From Zobellia roscoffensis (lineage in GTDB: Bacteria > Bacteroidota > Bacteroidia > Flavobacteriales > Flavobacteriaceae), in assembly GCF_015330165.1 (NCBI RefSeq), contig NZ_JADDXT010000002.1:186001-250000 (forward strand): DNA of 64,000 bases. The letters run 5' to 3'. Positions 57,105 through 64,000 of the stretch are shown here, piece by piece (position 1 is the first letter of the stretch; the number at the start of each line of letters is the position of its first letter). The position numbers and the translations under genes are program-made. The notes beneath the pieces are model-generated. The model saw nothing but the letters and a program-made list of their open reading frames with translations, searched no databases and was not told where the DNA came from.

Positions 57105-58244
57105 CTATGAGAACATATCTTTTACTTTTTCAAAGAAAGACTTATCAGATTTCTCAGGTTTTGGCACAAAGTTTTCATTGTTCTGCATTCGCTCAAAAAA
57201 CTCTTTCTGTTCTTTATTCAACTCTTTTGGAGTCCAAACGTTTACATGAACTAATAAATCTCCGCTACCATACCCGTTAATGCTTGAGATACCTTTACCT
57301 CTTAGTCTTAATATTTTACCAGATTGAATACCCGATTCTAATTTAATACGAACCTTACCACCAACAGCATCAATTTCTTTTGATGTACCCAAAACAGCTT
57401 CAGAGAAACTAATATATAAATCATAGTGAAGGTTATCACCTTCACGTTTTAAGGTATCATGATCCAAAGTTTCTATAGCTACCAATAAATCTCCTGGCAC
57501 TCCGTTACCAGGAGCATCATTACCTTTATTAGGCACTTTTAACTGCATACCATCTTCTACACCTGCTGGAATATTAATGGCTACAGTTTCTTCAGAAACC
57601 TTCAATCCTTGCGCATCTGCATCGCTAGGTTTTTTATCTAAAACCTGCCCACTACCACCACAAGTACTACATGTAGCTGCGGTTTGCATACGACCAAGAA
57701 TTGTATTGGTAATCTTAGTTACCTGACCTCTACCGCCACAAGTTGCACACGTAGTATACGTAACACCACTGGCTTGAATTTTTCTTCTGACTTTTATTTT
57801 TTTCTCAACGCCATTAGCAACTTCTTCCAGGGTCAATTTTACGCGAATACGCAAATTACTTCCTTTGACTCTGCGTTGGCCTCCGCCACCGAAGCCGCCT
57901 CCGCCAAAACCACCGAAGCCTCCACCACCGCCACCGCCAAAGGCGCTGCCGAAAATGTCTCCAAACTGACTAAAGATATCATCCATGTTCATTCCGCCGC
58001 CACCGCCGAAACCACCAGAACCGTCAAAAGCGCCATGCCCAAACTGATCATAACGTGCTTTTTTGTCAGGATTGCTTAAAACCTCATACGCCTCCGCAGA
58101 TTTTTTAAACAACTCTTCAGCCTTGGAGTCACCAGGATTTTTATCCGGGTGATGCTCCAACGCCTTTTTTCTATAGGCTTTCTTTATTTCCGCTGCGCTG
58201 GCACTTTTGCTAATACCAAGTACCTCATAATAATCTTCCTTCAT
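57105..58244 (-). CDS. dnaJ: Chaperone DnaJ with half zinc finger
   Basis: A 379-residue Hsp40 that stimulates DnaK ATPase and delivers substrates. The J domain (1-70) has HHPDKNPG with the HPD triad and EVLSNPDKKARYDQFG; a glycine-rich G/F segment follows (about 72-125, very rich in Gly and Phe). The zinc domain (about 155-200) shows only two CxxCxGxG motifs, CATCGGRG and CSTCGGSG, instead of four, so only one zinc site can form. The two C-terminal substrate-binding barrels run to about 350. It is 9 nt after grpE. The shortened finger is typical of Flavobacteriia as far as I recall. Confidence 0.95.
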   Translation of the reverse strand: MKEDYYEVLGISKSASAAEIKKAYRKKALEHHPDKNPGDSKAEELFKKSAEAYEVLSNPDKKARYDQFGHGAFDGSGGFGGGGGMNMDDIFSQFGDIFGSAFGGGGGGGFGGFGGGGFGGGGQRRVKGSNLRIRVKLTLEEVANGVEKKIKVRRKIQASGVTYTTCATCGGRGQVTKITNTILGRMQTAATCSTCGGSGQVLDKKPSDADAQGLKVSEETVAINIPAGVEDGMQLKVPNKGNDAPGNGVPGDLLVAIETLDHDTLKREGDNLHYDLYISFSEAVLGTSKEIDAVGGKVRIKLESGIQSGKILRLRGKGISSINGYGSGDLLVHVNVWTPKELNKEQKEFFERMQNNENFVPKPEKSDKSFFEKVKDMFS

Positions 58245-58253
58245 TCTTGATTT

Positions 58254-58799
58254 TTAGTTTCCTACAACCACTTTTGGATGACGAATGATTTTATCGCCAA
58301 GCTTAAACCCTTTCTCAACTACATCTACAATTTTGCCTTTGAGTTTTTTACTAGGGGCCGGTATTTGTGTAATAGCTTCGTGTATATCAGCATCAAAAAC
58401 ATCACCTGCTTCCGCACCTACTTCTTCTAATCCCTTATTTTTTAAGGTCTCGCGGAATTTAACACGGATAAGCTCCACTCCTTTAAACATTTCTTTATCC
58501 TCTGACTTGGACATCTCTTTTAGAGCACGCTCAAAATCATCTAAAACCGGCAACATAGAAACCATAATTTCTTGTCCCGCCGTTTTAAACAATTCCATAC
58601 GCTCTTTTGAAGTTCTTCTTTTGAAGTTTTCGAACTCAGCAAACAACCTAAGAAATTTATCCTTTTCCTTAGCAAGGTCTTCCCTTAACTGTTCCTCTAC
58701 ACTTAGCTCTTCTTGCTCTATATTGTTTTCAGAGGTTGTCTCGGTTTGGTCTTGATCCAATACCTCATCAAACTCTTCTGTATTTTGTTTATCGCTCAT
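58254..58799 (-). CDS. grpE: Nucleotide exchange factor GrpE
   Basis: A 181-residue cytoplasmic exchange factor that releases ADP from DnaK. The start at 58799 gives MSDKQNTEEFDEVLDQDQTE; the longer frame runs through the promoter. An acidic disordered N-terminus is followed by a long coiled coil (about 45-110: REDLAKEKDKFLRLFAEFEN, then FKRRTSKERMELFK) and the C-terminal wing (ITQIPAPSKKLKGKIVDVV and KGFKLGDKIIRHPKVVV). It is the first gene of grpE-dnaJ; dnaK is not adjacent. A heat-shock-like motif lies on its promoter. Confidence 0.95.
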   Translation of the reverse strand: MSDKQNTEEFDEVLDQDQTETTSENNIEQEELSVEEQLREDLAKEKDKFLRLFAEFENFKRRTSKERMELFKTAGQEIMVSMLPVLDDFERALKEMSKSEDKEMFKGVELIRVKFRETLKNKGLEEVGAEAGDVFDADIHEAITQIPAPSKKLKGKIVDVVEKGFKLGDKIIRHPKVVVGN

Positions 58800-58833
58800 T
58801 GTGATACAATTTGAATTCTCGTGTTTAGCTTGG

Positions 58834-58873
58834 CAAAAGTACTGCCATTTCTTTAAAAATGTCAAAATGTCAT
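58834..58873 (-). promoter_or_regulatory. grpE promoter with heat-shock-like motif
   Basis: On the minus strand, TTG (58863-58865, within TTTTGAC) is 21 nt from TACTTTTG (58834-58841), a consensus promoter. The motif ATGACATTTTGAC (minus, 58861-58873) covers the -33 element and resembles ATGACATAATGGC, the arm of the inverted repeat upstream of hsp20 (10 of 13 identical). Inference: shared heat-shock control. Confidence 0.6.
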
Positions 58874-58983
58874 CAAAAAAAGAAACCATAGTGAACCTAC
58901 TTATATTTCGCAAACAACAATCCGTTAGATTAGTAGACTACCTCGGAGCATTTAATCTTAATTATCGAGTAAACTTATTTATC

Positions 58984-59020
58984 AAAAAAAAAAAAAAAAA
59001 CATCCGCAGATAGCGGATGT
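58984..59020 (-). terminator. Terminator of the TIGR01777 gene with 17-A run
   Basis: ACATCCGC and GCGGATGT (59000-59020) form a perfect 8-bp stem around AGATA. A run of 17 A (58984-59000) makes an unusually long minus-strand U-tract. It is 31 nt past the gene stop. Confidence 0.92.
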
Positions 59021-59050
59021 TCTATTTGTACTTAAAAAATTACTTGTAAT

Positions 59051-60016
59051 TTATGAAACATACTCTTTGGACAAAGCTCCTAAACCAGATGATTTAGAAC
59101 ACTCCTTGCTACTATATATAGCCTCCAAAGCCACACAGACATTTGGGTAGACAAAATTAAACCCTTCTTCTTCTATCTTTTTACAACTTACACGTTGGCT
59201 AGCAAAGAGTAGATAAGACATTTTACCCAAAATTATCTTCATTACCAATTGTGGTATATTAGGTAACACAACCGGCCTATCAAGAACTTTGGCTATTTCT
59301 TTTATTAACTTTGTATTAGTAACAGGGTTAGGACCTACCCCATTATACACTCCTTCTAAATTATACGCTACAACGAATACAAAAATCCGTGCCAAATCTG
59401 AAATATGAACCCAAGATTGCCACTGTTGACCGCTACCAAATGCCGCTCCAACATAATTTTTTATCGGCTTTGCCATTTCGGGTAGCGCACCTCCTTGGCA
59501 CGACATTACCAATCCTATTCGCACCTTGGCTACATTAAATCCAAAACTGCTGAATTTATCCGTTTCACTCTCCCAAACATCAACAACCTCGCCTAAAAAA
59601 CTATCATCTATCTCCGTTTCTTCCTCCGTATAGAACTTACTCAAAGAATGCGGATATCTACCAATAGCCGATGCAGAAACAAAAGAAGTGATCTCATTAG
59701 AATCTACCTTTCCTAAGGCCGTGTGTAACGTGCGCAAAGAATTAACCCTGCTTGATACAATCTTCTTCTTATAGCTAGAAGTCCATCTTTTAGAAATAGT
59801 AGCACCTGCCAAATTTATAATAGCAGAAACTCCATTAAAACACTCTAAATCTATTTCGCCTTTATCTGGATTCCAATAATAACCTTGAAATTTGGGCTCT
59901 GAAGTAATTTTACTTTTACTAGTAGTAAGGTAATTTACAGCAATATCATTCTTATGGCATTGCTCTACAATCGCACTGCCTACCAGACCTGTTGCCCCTG
60001 TAATCAGTATTCTCAT
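59051..60016 (-). CDS. TIGR01777 family NAD-dependent epimerase-like protein
   Basis: A 321-residue short-chain dehydrogenase/epimerase-like protein of the YfcH/SulA-like (TIGR01777) group. The Rossmann motif is GATGLVGSAIVEQC (residues 7-20); INLAGATISKRWTSSYKKKI (about 68-87) is the family hallmark, then SASAIGRYP and WVHISDLARIFVF. The C-terminal DUF1731 region includes PQLVMKIILGKMSYLLFASQ and VYPNVCVALEAI. The reaction is unknown for this family. Beyond the terminator lies grpE. It has its own unit. Confidence 0.9.
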   Translation of the reverse strand: MRILITGATGLVGSAIVEQCHKNDIAVNYLTTSKSKITSEPKFQGYYWNPDKGEIDLECFNGVSAIINLAGATISKRWTSSYKKKIVSSRVNSLRTLHTALGKVDSNEITSFVSASAIGRYPHSLSKFYTEEETEIDDSFLGEVVDVWESETDKFSSFGFNVAKVRIGLVMSCQGGALPEMAKPIKNYVGAAFGSGQQWQSWVHISDLARIFVFVVAYNLEGVYNGVGPNPVTNTKLIKEIAKVLDRPVVLPNIPQLVMKIILGKMSYLLFASQRVSCKKIEEEGFNFVYPNVCVALEAIYSSKECSKSSGLGALSKEYVS

Positions 60017-60143
60017 GATTCAAAGGTATAGCTTTTGCAAACTAGCTGACTATCATTTAATTCGGATTTAACACTAAAGCGTGCTCATATGTTAAGAAAC
60101 ACCGATAACCCGTTATTTATTAACTTTTTTTTAGAACAAAAAG

Positions 60144-60803
60144 TTACTTTCTAGCCCGTAACATCTCTCTTTTTCCAGGAGGTCCCGGAAGACGTTCAAC
60201 CTTAAACCCTACAGCTAACATTGCCCTTCTTACACTTCCTTTTGCCGCATAAGTAACCAAAACCCCATCTTTCTTCATGGCACGGTACATTATGGAAAAG
60301 ATTTCTTCCGTCCATAATTCTGGCTGAACCCGTGCTCCAAAAGCATCAAAATAAACGAGGTCAAAAATATTTTCATCCGTAATATCAGCAAAAAATTTCT
60401 TTTCTTTTCTCAAGACGAAATCATCTGAAATTTGGATATCACTTTCCCACGGAGAGCTATGCATTTTTTGGAAATCATTAGTAAACACCTCAGCTTTTAA
60501 TTCTGAAATATAATTTAGCTGTTCTAGCTCTTCGTCAGAAACAGGATAAGCATCCACCCCCCTATACCCAACTTTGGTGGAATTCTTTTTGGACTCAATA
60601 TACGTAATGAGCGTATTGAGCCCGGTACCGAAACCTATTTCCAGAATATTTACATCTCTACCAGAAAAAAGAGAAAGGCCGTGTTTAATGAATACGTGAT
60701 ACGCCTCTTGTACCGCTCCATGTTTTGAGTGGTACTGCTCGTCCCAATCAGAAATCTGAATAGTCTTTGAACCATCTCCGGTGGTAATAATCTTTCTCTC
60801 CAA
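60144..60803 (-). CDS. mnmD: tRNA mnm5s2U34 methyltransferase MnmD
   Basis: A 219-residue SAM-dependent methyltransferase that completes the mnm5(s2)U modification at wobble position 34 of tRNAs. It is the stand-alone form of the MnmC N-terminal domain. SAM-binding motif LEIGFGTGLNTL (about 53-64), YFDAFGARVQPELW (about 149-162) and the terminal PGPPGKREMLRA are family hallmarks. No FAD domain of MnmC follows. The ATG lies 1 nt after the DUF4920 stop codon, so the two genes are coupled. Confidence 0.93.
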   Translation of the reverse strand: MERKIITTGDGSKTIQISDWDEQYHSKHGAVQEAYHVFIKHGLSLFSGRDVNILEIGFGTGLNTLITYIESKKNSTKVGYRGVDAYPVSDEELEQLNYISELKAEVFTNDFQKMHSSPWESDIQISDDFVLRKEKKFFADITDENIFDLVYFDAFGARVQPELWTEEIFSIMYRAMKKDGVLVTYAAKGSVRRAMLAVGFKVERLPGPPGKREMLRARK

Positions 60804-60804
60804 A

Positions 60805-61299
60805 CTATTTATTTTCTATCAAAACTCCGTCCGCTTCAAAACCGTATGTTTTCTTGGGCTCAGTTATTTTAGCAATTTCAGATTCCGTTTTGCCACCATC
60901 TTTGGTATAGTGCTTCTGATCTTCCACACTCATAGATTCTACAAAAGCATACCCGTTTACAATGACTTCTTTTCCAGTAATATCACTTGGCATAAAAAAC
61001 CCATAATCCTTAAAACGCACCATAGCCTCCTGACCATCGCCCAACTGCAACTTCATCCAACAGCCTTTAACTTTACAAACATCTGTTACTACGGCCTTAA
61101 ATTTTGTGCGCAATGTATCCTGAACGACCATATCTTTAAATTCATGTGTCATTTCAACATCGGTTATAGCACTGTCTGCTGCTATATCCCCACCTATAAC
61201 TTGATAGTCTACACCATCATAAGTTACCTTTTGGGTTTCTTGCCCTCTGCAGGCCAAAACCACCATAAAAACCGCAAGTAAATTGTTAAATAGACGCAT
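60805..61299 (-). CDS. DUF4920 lipoprotein
   Basis: A 164-residue lipoprotein (hydrophobic leader MRLFNNLLAVFMVVLAC with lipidated Cys at 17). The DUF4920 domain (about 60-160) is recognised by VCKVKGCWMKLQLGDGQEAM, KDYGFFMPSDITGKEVIVNG and YGFEADGVLI. The conserved CxxxGCW segment could bind a metal or form a disulphide. It is periplasmic, role unknown. It precedes mnmD by 1 nt and is divergent from ilvE; this neighbourhood is common in Flavobacteriia as far as I recall. Confidence 0.9.
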   Translation of the reverse strand: MRLFNNLLAVFMVVLACRGQETQKVTYDGVDYQVIGGDIAADSAITDVEMTHEFKDMVVQDTLRTKFKAVVTDVCKVKGCWMKLQLGDGQEAMVRFKDYGFFMPSDITGKEVIVNGYAFVESMSVEDQKHYTKDGGKTESEIAKITEPKKTYGFEADGVLIENK

Positions 61300-61405
61300 T
61301 TCCGATAAAAATTAGATAAGTACTGCAAAACTGGTCATTTTTCAACGAAAAAAGAAGAACAGATAAGGATAAATCGTTAATTTTAATCCTTTAATTCAAA
61401 AAGTT

Positions 61406-62470
61406 ATGAACTCGACCATGCAAAAAATCAGCATCGAAAAGGTAAAAGAATCAAAGATTGATCAAGTAGACTTCAACAATCTCGCTTTTGGGAGTGTATT
61501 TACCGATCATATGCTGGTCTGTGATTATAAAAATGGCGCTTGGGAAACTCCAAAAGTAGTTCCCTACCAACCTATTAGCCTTGACCCTTCCGCTAAAATA
61601 TTCCATTATGGGCAATCTATTTTTGAAGGAATGAAAGCTTATAAAGACACGGATGAAAAAGTATGGCTTTTTAGACCATTGGACAATCACAAAAGATTGA
61701 ACATATCCGCAAAACGTATGTCTATTCCAGAAATTCCAGAAGAATTTTTCATGGAAGGTTTAAAGACTTTGTTGGAGGTAGAAGATAAATGGATTCCTCA
61801 GACCGAAGGGAGCTCTATGTATATTAGACCATTTATGTTTGCATCGGGCAACGGTTTTCATGCCTCACCTGCCAATGCCTACAAATTTATGATCTGCCTT
61901 GCACCATCCGGCGCATATTTTTCAGGTAAGGTAAAAGTTCTTATTGAAGAGAAATATTCTCGTTCTGCTAATGGTGGCGTGGGATACGCAAAAACAGGTG
62001 GTAATTACGCCGGCCAATTCTACCCTACTCAGTTAGCAGTAGAAAAAGGTTACAACCAGGTTATCTGGACGGATGACCACAGTCACGAATACATTGAGGA
62101 AGCTGGTGCCATGAATATTTTTATCCGCATCAATGACACTTTGATTACAGGTCCTACCAGTGATCGTATATTAGATGGTATCACACGGAAAAGTATTTTA
62201 CAGCTAGCAGAGAAAAAAGGCATTGCGACCGAAGTACGGAAAATTACTGTTACCGAAGTTGTTGAGGCAGCCAAAAACGGAAGCCTAAAAGAAATGTTCG
62301 GAGCAGGGACTGCCGCTGTTGTTTCTCCTATTTCAGCATTTGGCTATAGAGACGTAGATTATGATTTGCCAGAACTTGAAGATAGTTACGCTTCTCAAAT
62401 AAAGAAAGACATTACCGATATTCAATACAACCGCTCCGAAGACCCATTTGGATGGCGTGTTGGTCTATAA
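61406..62470 (+). CDS. ilvE: Branched-chain amino-acid aminotransferase
   Basis: A 354-residue fold-type IV PLP enzyme that interconverts leucine, isoleucine and valine with their 2-oxo acids. The long, eukaryote-like BCAT form is shown by FHYGQSIFEGMKAYK (about 70-84), RPFMFASGNGFHASPANAYK and SANGGVGYAKTGGNYAG, where the Lys of YAKTGG holds PLP. EYIEEAGAMNIFI and GITRKSILQLAEKKGI bind cofactor. An ATG at codon five is an alternative start. It is monocistronic, with a perfect terminator. Confidence 0.96.
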   Translation: MNSTMQKISIEKVKESKIDQVDFNNLAFGSVFTDHMLVCDYKNGAWETPKVVPYQPISLDPSAKIFHYGQSIFEGMKAYKDTDEKVWLFRPLDNHKRLNISAKRMSIPEIPEEFFMEGLKTLLEVEDKWIPQTEGSSMYIRPFMFASGNGFHASPANAYKFMICLAPSGAYFSGKVKVLIEEKYSRSANGGVGYAKTGGNYAGQFYPTQLAVEKGYNQVIWTDDHSHEYIEEAGAMNIFIRINDTLITGPTSDRILDGITRKSILQLAEKKGIATEVRKITVTEVVEAAKNGSLKEMFGAGTAAVVSPISAFGYRDVDYDLPELEDSYASQIKKDITDIQYNRSEDPFGWRVGL

Positions 62471-62510
62471 AATGCATTCACATTTTTAAAGAATATATAT
62501 TAAGGTTACA

Positions 62511-62541
62511 AAAACGGTCGCTAAAATTTAGCGACCGTTTT
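62511..62541. terminator. Bidirectional terminator
   Basis: AAAACGGTCGCTAAA and TTTAGCGACCGTTTT form a perfect 15-bp inverted repeat around one A (62511-62541), between converging ilvE and the MazG-like gene. Confidence 0.95.
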
Positions 62542-62560
62542 TATGTTTACACATTTTAAA

Positions 62561-62947
62561 TTATCCTTTTAGAATCTCAGAAATATTAGGCTTAAAATAA
62601 TTAGGGCCCTTTAACACCTTGCCGTCCTCACGATAAATTGGCTTACCATCTGCACCCAACTTACTCATATTACTACGTTGTATTTCATTAAAGACTTCTT
62701 CTATCTTATGCTGCATACCATGCTCAAGTATAGTTCCACATAATATGTAAAGCATATCGCCCAAGGCATCTGCTACCTCCACTAGGTCATCATTTTTTGC
62801 AGCCTCTAAATATTCATTATTCTCTTCATCCATTAAATTAAACCGAAGCAAGTTCTTGGCTTCACCTAAATCTGCTTGCATAGTTTCTGATACCCCAAGC
62901 CCAAAAGAGTTATGAAAGAGTTCTACCGCACTTATTTTGTTTTTCAT
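62561..62947 (-). CDS. MazG-like NTP pyrophosphohydrolase
   Basis: A 128-residue all-alpha NTP-PPase-superfamily protein. The start at 62947 (MKNKISAVELFHNSFGLGV) is preferred over the longer frame, which begins near the divergent promoter. The metal-binding E-x2-E/E-x3-D motifs are visible in LMDEENNEYLEAAKNDDLVE and VADALGDMLYILCG. The C-terminal MSKLGADGKPIYREDGKVLK and GPNYFKPN is typical of a phage/bacterial subgroup (phosphoribosyl-ATP-pyrophosphohydrolase-like). It probably cleaves noncanonical NTPs to NMP and pyrophosphate. Confidence 0.88.
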   Translation of the reverse strand: MKNKISAVELFHNSFGLGVSETMQADLGEAKNLLRFNLMDEENNEYLEAAKNDDLVEVADALGDMLYILCGTILEHGMQHKIEEVFNEIQRSNMSKLGADGKPIYREDGKVLKGPNYFKPNISEILKG

Positions 62948-62991
62948 ATATAGTTGTATTGATTTAGAAATATTTTCTGCCAATAATAGCG

Positions 62992-62999
62992 TAATTTTG
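62992..62999 (+). promoter_or_regulatory. -7 box of the 62-residue membrane protein
   Basis: TAATTTTG matches TAnnTTTG, 16 nt upstream of the ATG. The same core GCGTAATTTTGC recurs at 63282-63293. Confidence 0.55.
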
Positions 63000-63015
63000 C
63001 ACAAAAATAAAGAAT

Positions 63016-63204
63016 ATGTTCACGACCGGACAAATCGTTTTTGCCGCGCTTTTTGCTATCTGTTTTATCGTTATTATCTTTTTATCTTACAAAAAAGACA
63101 AAAAACTACATGCAAAAAACTACAAAGGGGTGAAATGGGTAGGACTTCTATTCATGTCTTTCGTAATTATCCTACTTTTTATCAAGCATTTCCTTAAAAA
63201 TTAA
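63016..63204 (+). CDS. Small two-span membrane protein
   Basis: A 62-residue protein with two hydrophobic helices (about 5-24 and 42-59) joined by a basic cytoplasmic loop (KKDKKLHAKNYKGVKW), so both ends face outward. TGQIVFAALFAICFIVII starts helix one. Such proteins are common next to crcB or MazG genes in this family, without known function. A -7 box stands directly upstream, so it is expressed as a separate unit. Confidence 0.75.
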   Translation: MFTTGQIVFAALFAICFIVIIFLSYKKDKKLHAKNYKGVKWVGLLFMSFVIILLFIKHFLKN

Positions 63205-63284
63205 GACAAATTTTACAGTCTCGATAAAAACATCATTTTTCACGACCAAAAGTAATTTCTTCGCGTATAACATAACAATAAGCG

Positions 63285-63292
63285 TAATTTTG
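63285..63292 (+). promoter_or_regulatory. -7 box of the 59-residue membrane protein
   Basis: TAATTTTG matches TAnnTTTG, 27 nt upstream of the ATG at 63320. The longer reading frame would start inside this box at a TTG, so it is rejected. Confidence 0.55.
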
Positions 63293-63319
63293 CGTTATGT
63301 ATTCCAAAGGGGTAAAAAC

Positions 63320-63499
63320 ATGATGACTTTTTTCACAATACTTTTAATTTTGATCGGAGCAAATGCTTTGTTTATGGTATTTAGCCTAAGCGGAATATCT
63401 AATGAAGCAAAGAAATCTGAAGAGGGTGCAACTAAAAACGCATCATCCAAGATTCTTTCACTAAACAATATTTCTTCTAAATATAAGAAGGCCGTTTAA
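63320..63499 (+). CDS. Small single-span membrane protein
   Basis: A 59-residue protein: one N-terminal transmembrane helix (MMTFFTILLILIGANALFMV) followed by a charged tail with ISNEAKKSEEGATKNASSK and a basic end YKKAV. The start at 63320 follows a purine-rich AAAGGGG stretch; the next codon is also ATG. The helix resembles that of the 30-residue protein at 46959 (TFF, Ile7, Leu11, Asn15, Ser22 shared). Function unknown. Confidence 0.7.
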   Translation: MMTFFTILLILIGANALFMVFSLSGISNEAKKSEEGATKNASSKILSLNNISSKYKKAV

Positions 63500-63555
63500 C
63501 AAGTATCCGCAGAAAGCACTACCACGCTGACAAATTATTTACGTAATTTGCGCAG

Positions 63556-63927
63556 ATGAAACAATTGTTACTTGTATTCTTTGGAGGTGGCATAGGTAGC
63601 ATACTTCGCTATCTAGTTTCTAAATCCCTTAACAATCATTTTCAACATTTCTTTTTAGGCACGTTTTTGGTCAATGTTGTTGGCTGCTTATTGATTGGAT
63701 TTATTTTAGGCCTTTCAATTAAAACTAATTACTTATCTCCAAACCAGACGCTTTTATTCGCAACAGGTTTTTGCGGAGGCTTCACTACGTTTTCTACTTT
63801 TGCTTTTGAAAAACACTCACTTCTGACTTCAGGAGAATTTATAGGTTTCTTTACCTATCTAATAGCGAGTATAGTGGTCGGTATTTTAGCTGTTGCTCTA
63901 GGACTTTATCTTTCCAGGCTACTGTAA
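63556..63927 (+). CDS. crcB: Fluoride channel Fluc/CrcB
   Basis: A 123-residue inner-membrane protein with four helices that works as a dual-topology dimer exporting fluoride. Helix one has GGGIGSILRYLVSK (conserved GGxxGxxxRY). Helix two GTFLVNVVGCLLIGFI carries the invariant Asn of FxVN. Helix three has GFCGGFTTFSTFAFE, with the TTFST break that binds central sodium and the phenylalanine box. Helix four closes the bundle. No fluoride riboswitch is seen upstream. A CAAATTA/TAATTTG inverted repeat lies at 63531-63550. Confidence 0.95.
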   Translation: MKQLLLVFFGGGIGSILRYLVSKSLNNHFQHFFLGTFLVNVVGCLLIGFILGLSIKTNYLSPNQTLLFATGFCGGFTTFSTFAFEKHSLLTSGEFIGFFTYLIASIVVGILAVALGLYLSRLL

Positions 63928-64000
63928 GGCCATTATTTGCTTTTTTCACAATCTATCAAAACTTCAACATTTTAAGTCTTCAGCTTAAGATAATCTAACC

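Noticed and set aside
58984..59000. Run of 17 A as an assembly artefact or phase-variable tract
   Set aside because: It adjoins a perfect hairpin in the right orientation to be the U-tract of a terminator and lies in no gene or promoter spacer. Its exact length may still be uncertain.
63500..63555. Possible fluoride riboswitch before crcB
   Set aside because: The leader is only about 56 nt from the previous stop and lacks the conserved fluoride-riboswitch core.

Overview
The window is chromosomal DNA of a Bacteroidota bacterium, most likely a marine member of the Flavobacteriaceae (the Maribacter/Zobellia group is a guess from overall gene style). The support is: low G+C; three TonB-dependent outer-membrane receptors with an N-terminal carboxypeptidase-regulatory-like domain; family-specific proteins (DUF3276 PUR protein, DUF4920, DUF6268, DUF4856, long NusB, DnaJ with a shortened zinc finger); and many leaders with the Bacteroidota -7 box TAnnTTTG rather than a sigma70 promoter. 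No rRNA, tRNA, CRISPR array, insertion sequence or prophage was found. The window looks like ordinary core chromosome with a few accessory patches.

Layout. 0-2.4 kb: small heat-shock protein, DUF1456 protein, a small secreted protein and an Lrp/AsnC regulator. 2.9-10 kb: an apparent amino-acid island: TonB receptor, CHRD-like lipoprotein, Tat-exported PLP aminotransferase, AEC-like permease and alanine dehydrogenase, closed by a paralogue of the small secreted protein. 10.7-19 kb: housekeeping (sucC, LON-domain protein, lysA, thioredoxin-fold protein, M1 aminopeptidase, guaB). 19.3-26.2 kb: a probable metal (iron) acquisition operon DUF4856-imelysin-HTTM-TonB receptor, divergent from a small Cys/His protein, with three copies of a palindromic operator-like 17-mer on the divergent promoters. 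26.2-31 kb: HMG-CoA lyase, LysE exporter, Dabb protein, a ParDE toxin-antitoxin pair with a decayed gene behind it, pyrD. 31.2-39.4 kb: a second long TonB receptor, peptidase T, YdeI-like protein, Tat-type Gfo/Idh/MocA oxidoreductase and the yajC-DUF1573-nusB cluster. 39.7-46.8 kb: ABC exporter, PUR protein, acyltransferase, bile-acid-type symporter, CsaA, redoxin, BstA-like protein, 1-Cys peroxiredoxin, cold-shock protein. 47-64 kb: cyclophilin-FKBP fusion, M28 peptidase and PPK2, an operon natA-natB-mscS-DUF6268-response regulator, grpE-dnaJ, TIGR01777 oxidoreductase, DUF4920-mnmD, ilvE, MazG-like protein, two small membrane proteins and crcB.

Best candidates for something under-described are: (1) the imelysin/HTTM/DUF4856/TonB operon with its three operator-like sites; (2) the Lrp-linked island in which a TonB receptor is cotranscribed with a Tat-exported aminotransferase; (3) a 13-bp motif shared by the hsp20 and grpE-dnaJ control regions; (4) an NtrC-type regulator with GAFTSA and no DNA-binding domain; (5) two related tiny membrane proteins. 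Several long reading frames begin upstream of the likely start codon; starts were moved where a promoter, terminator, signal peptide or family length decided it. All functional calls are from reading the sequence; no database search was run.
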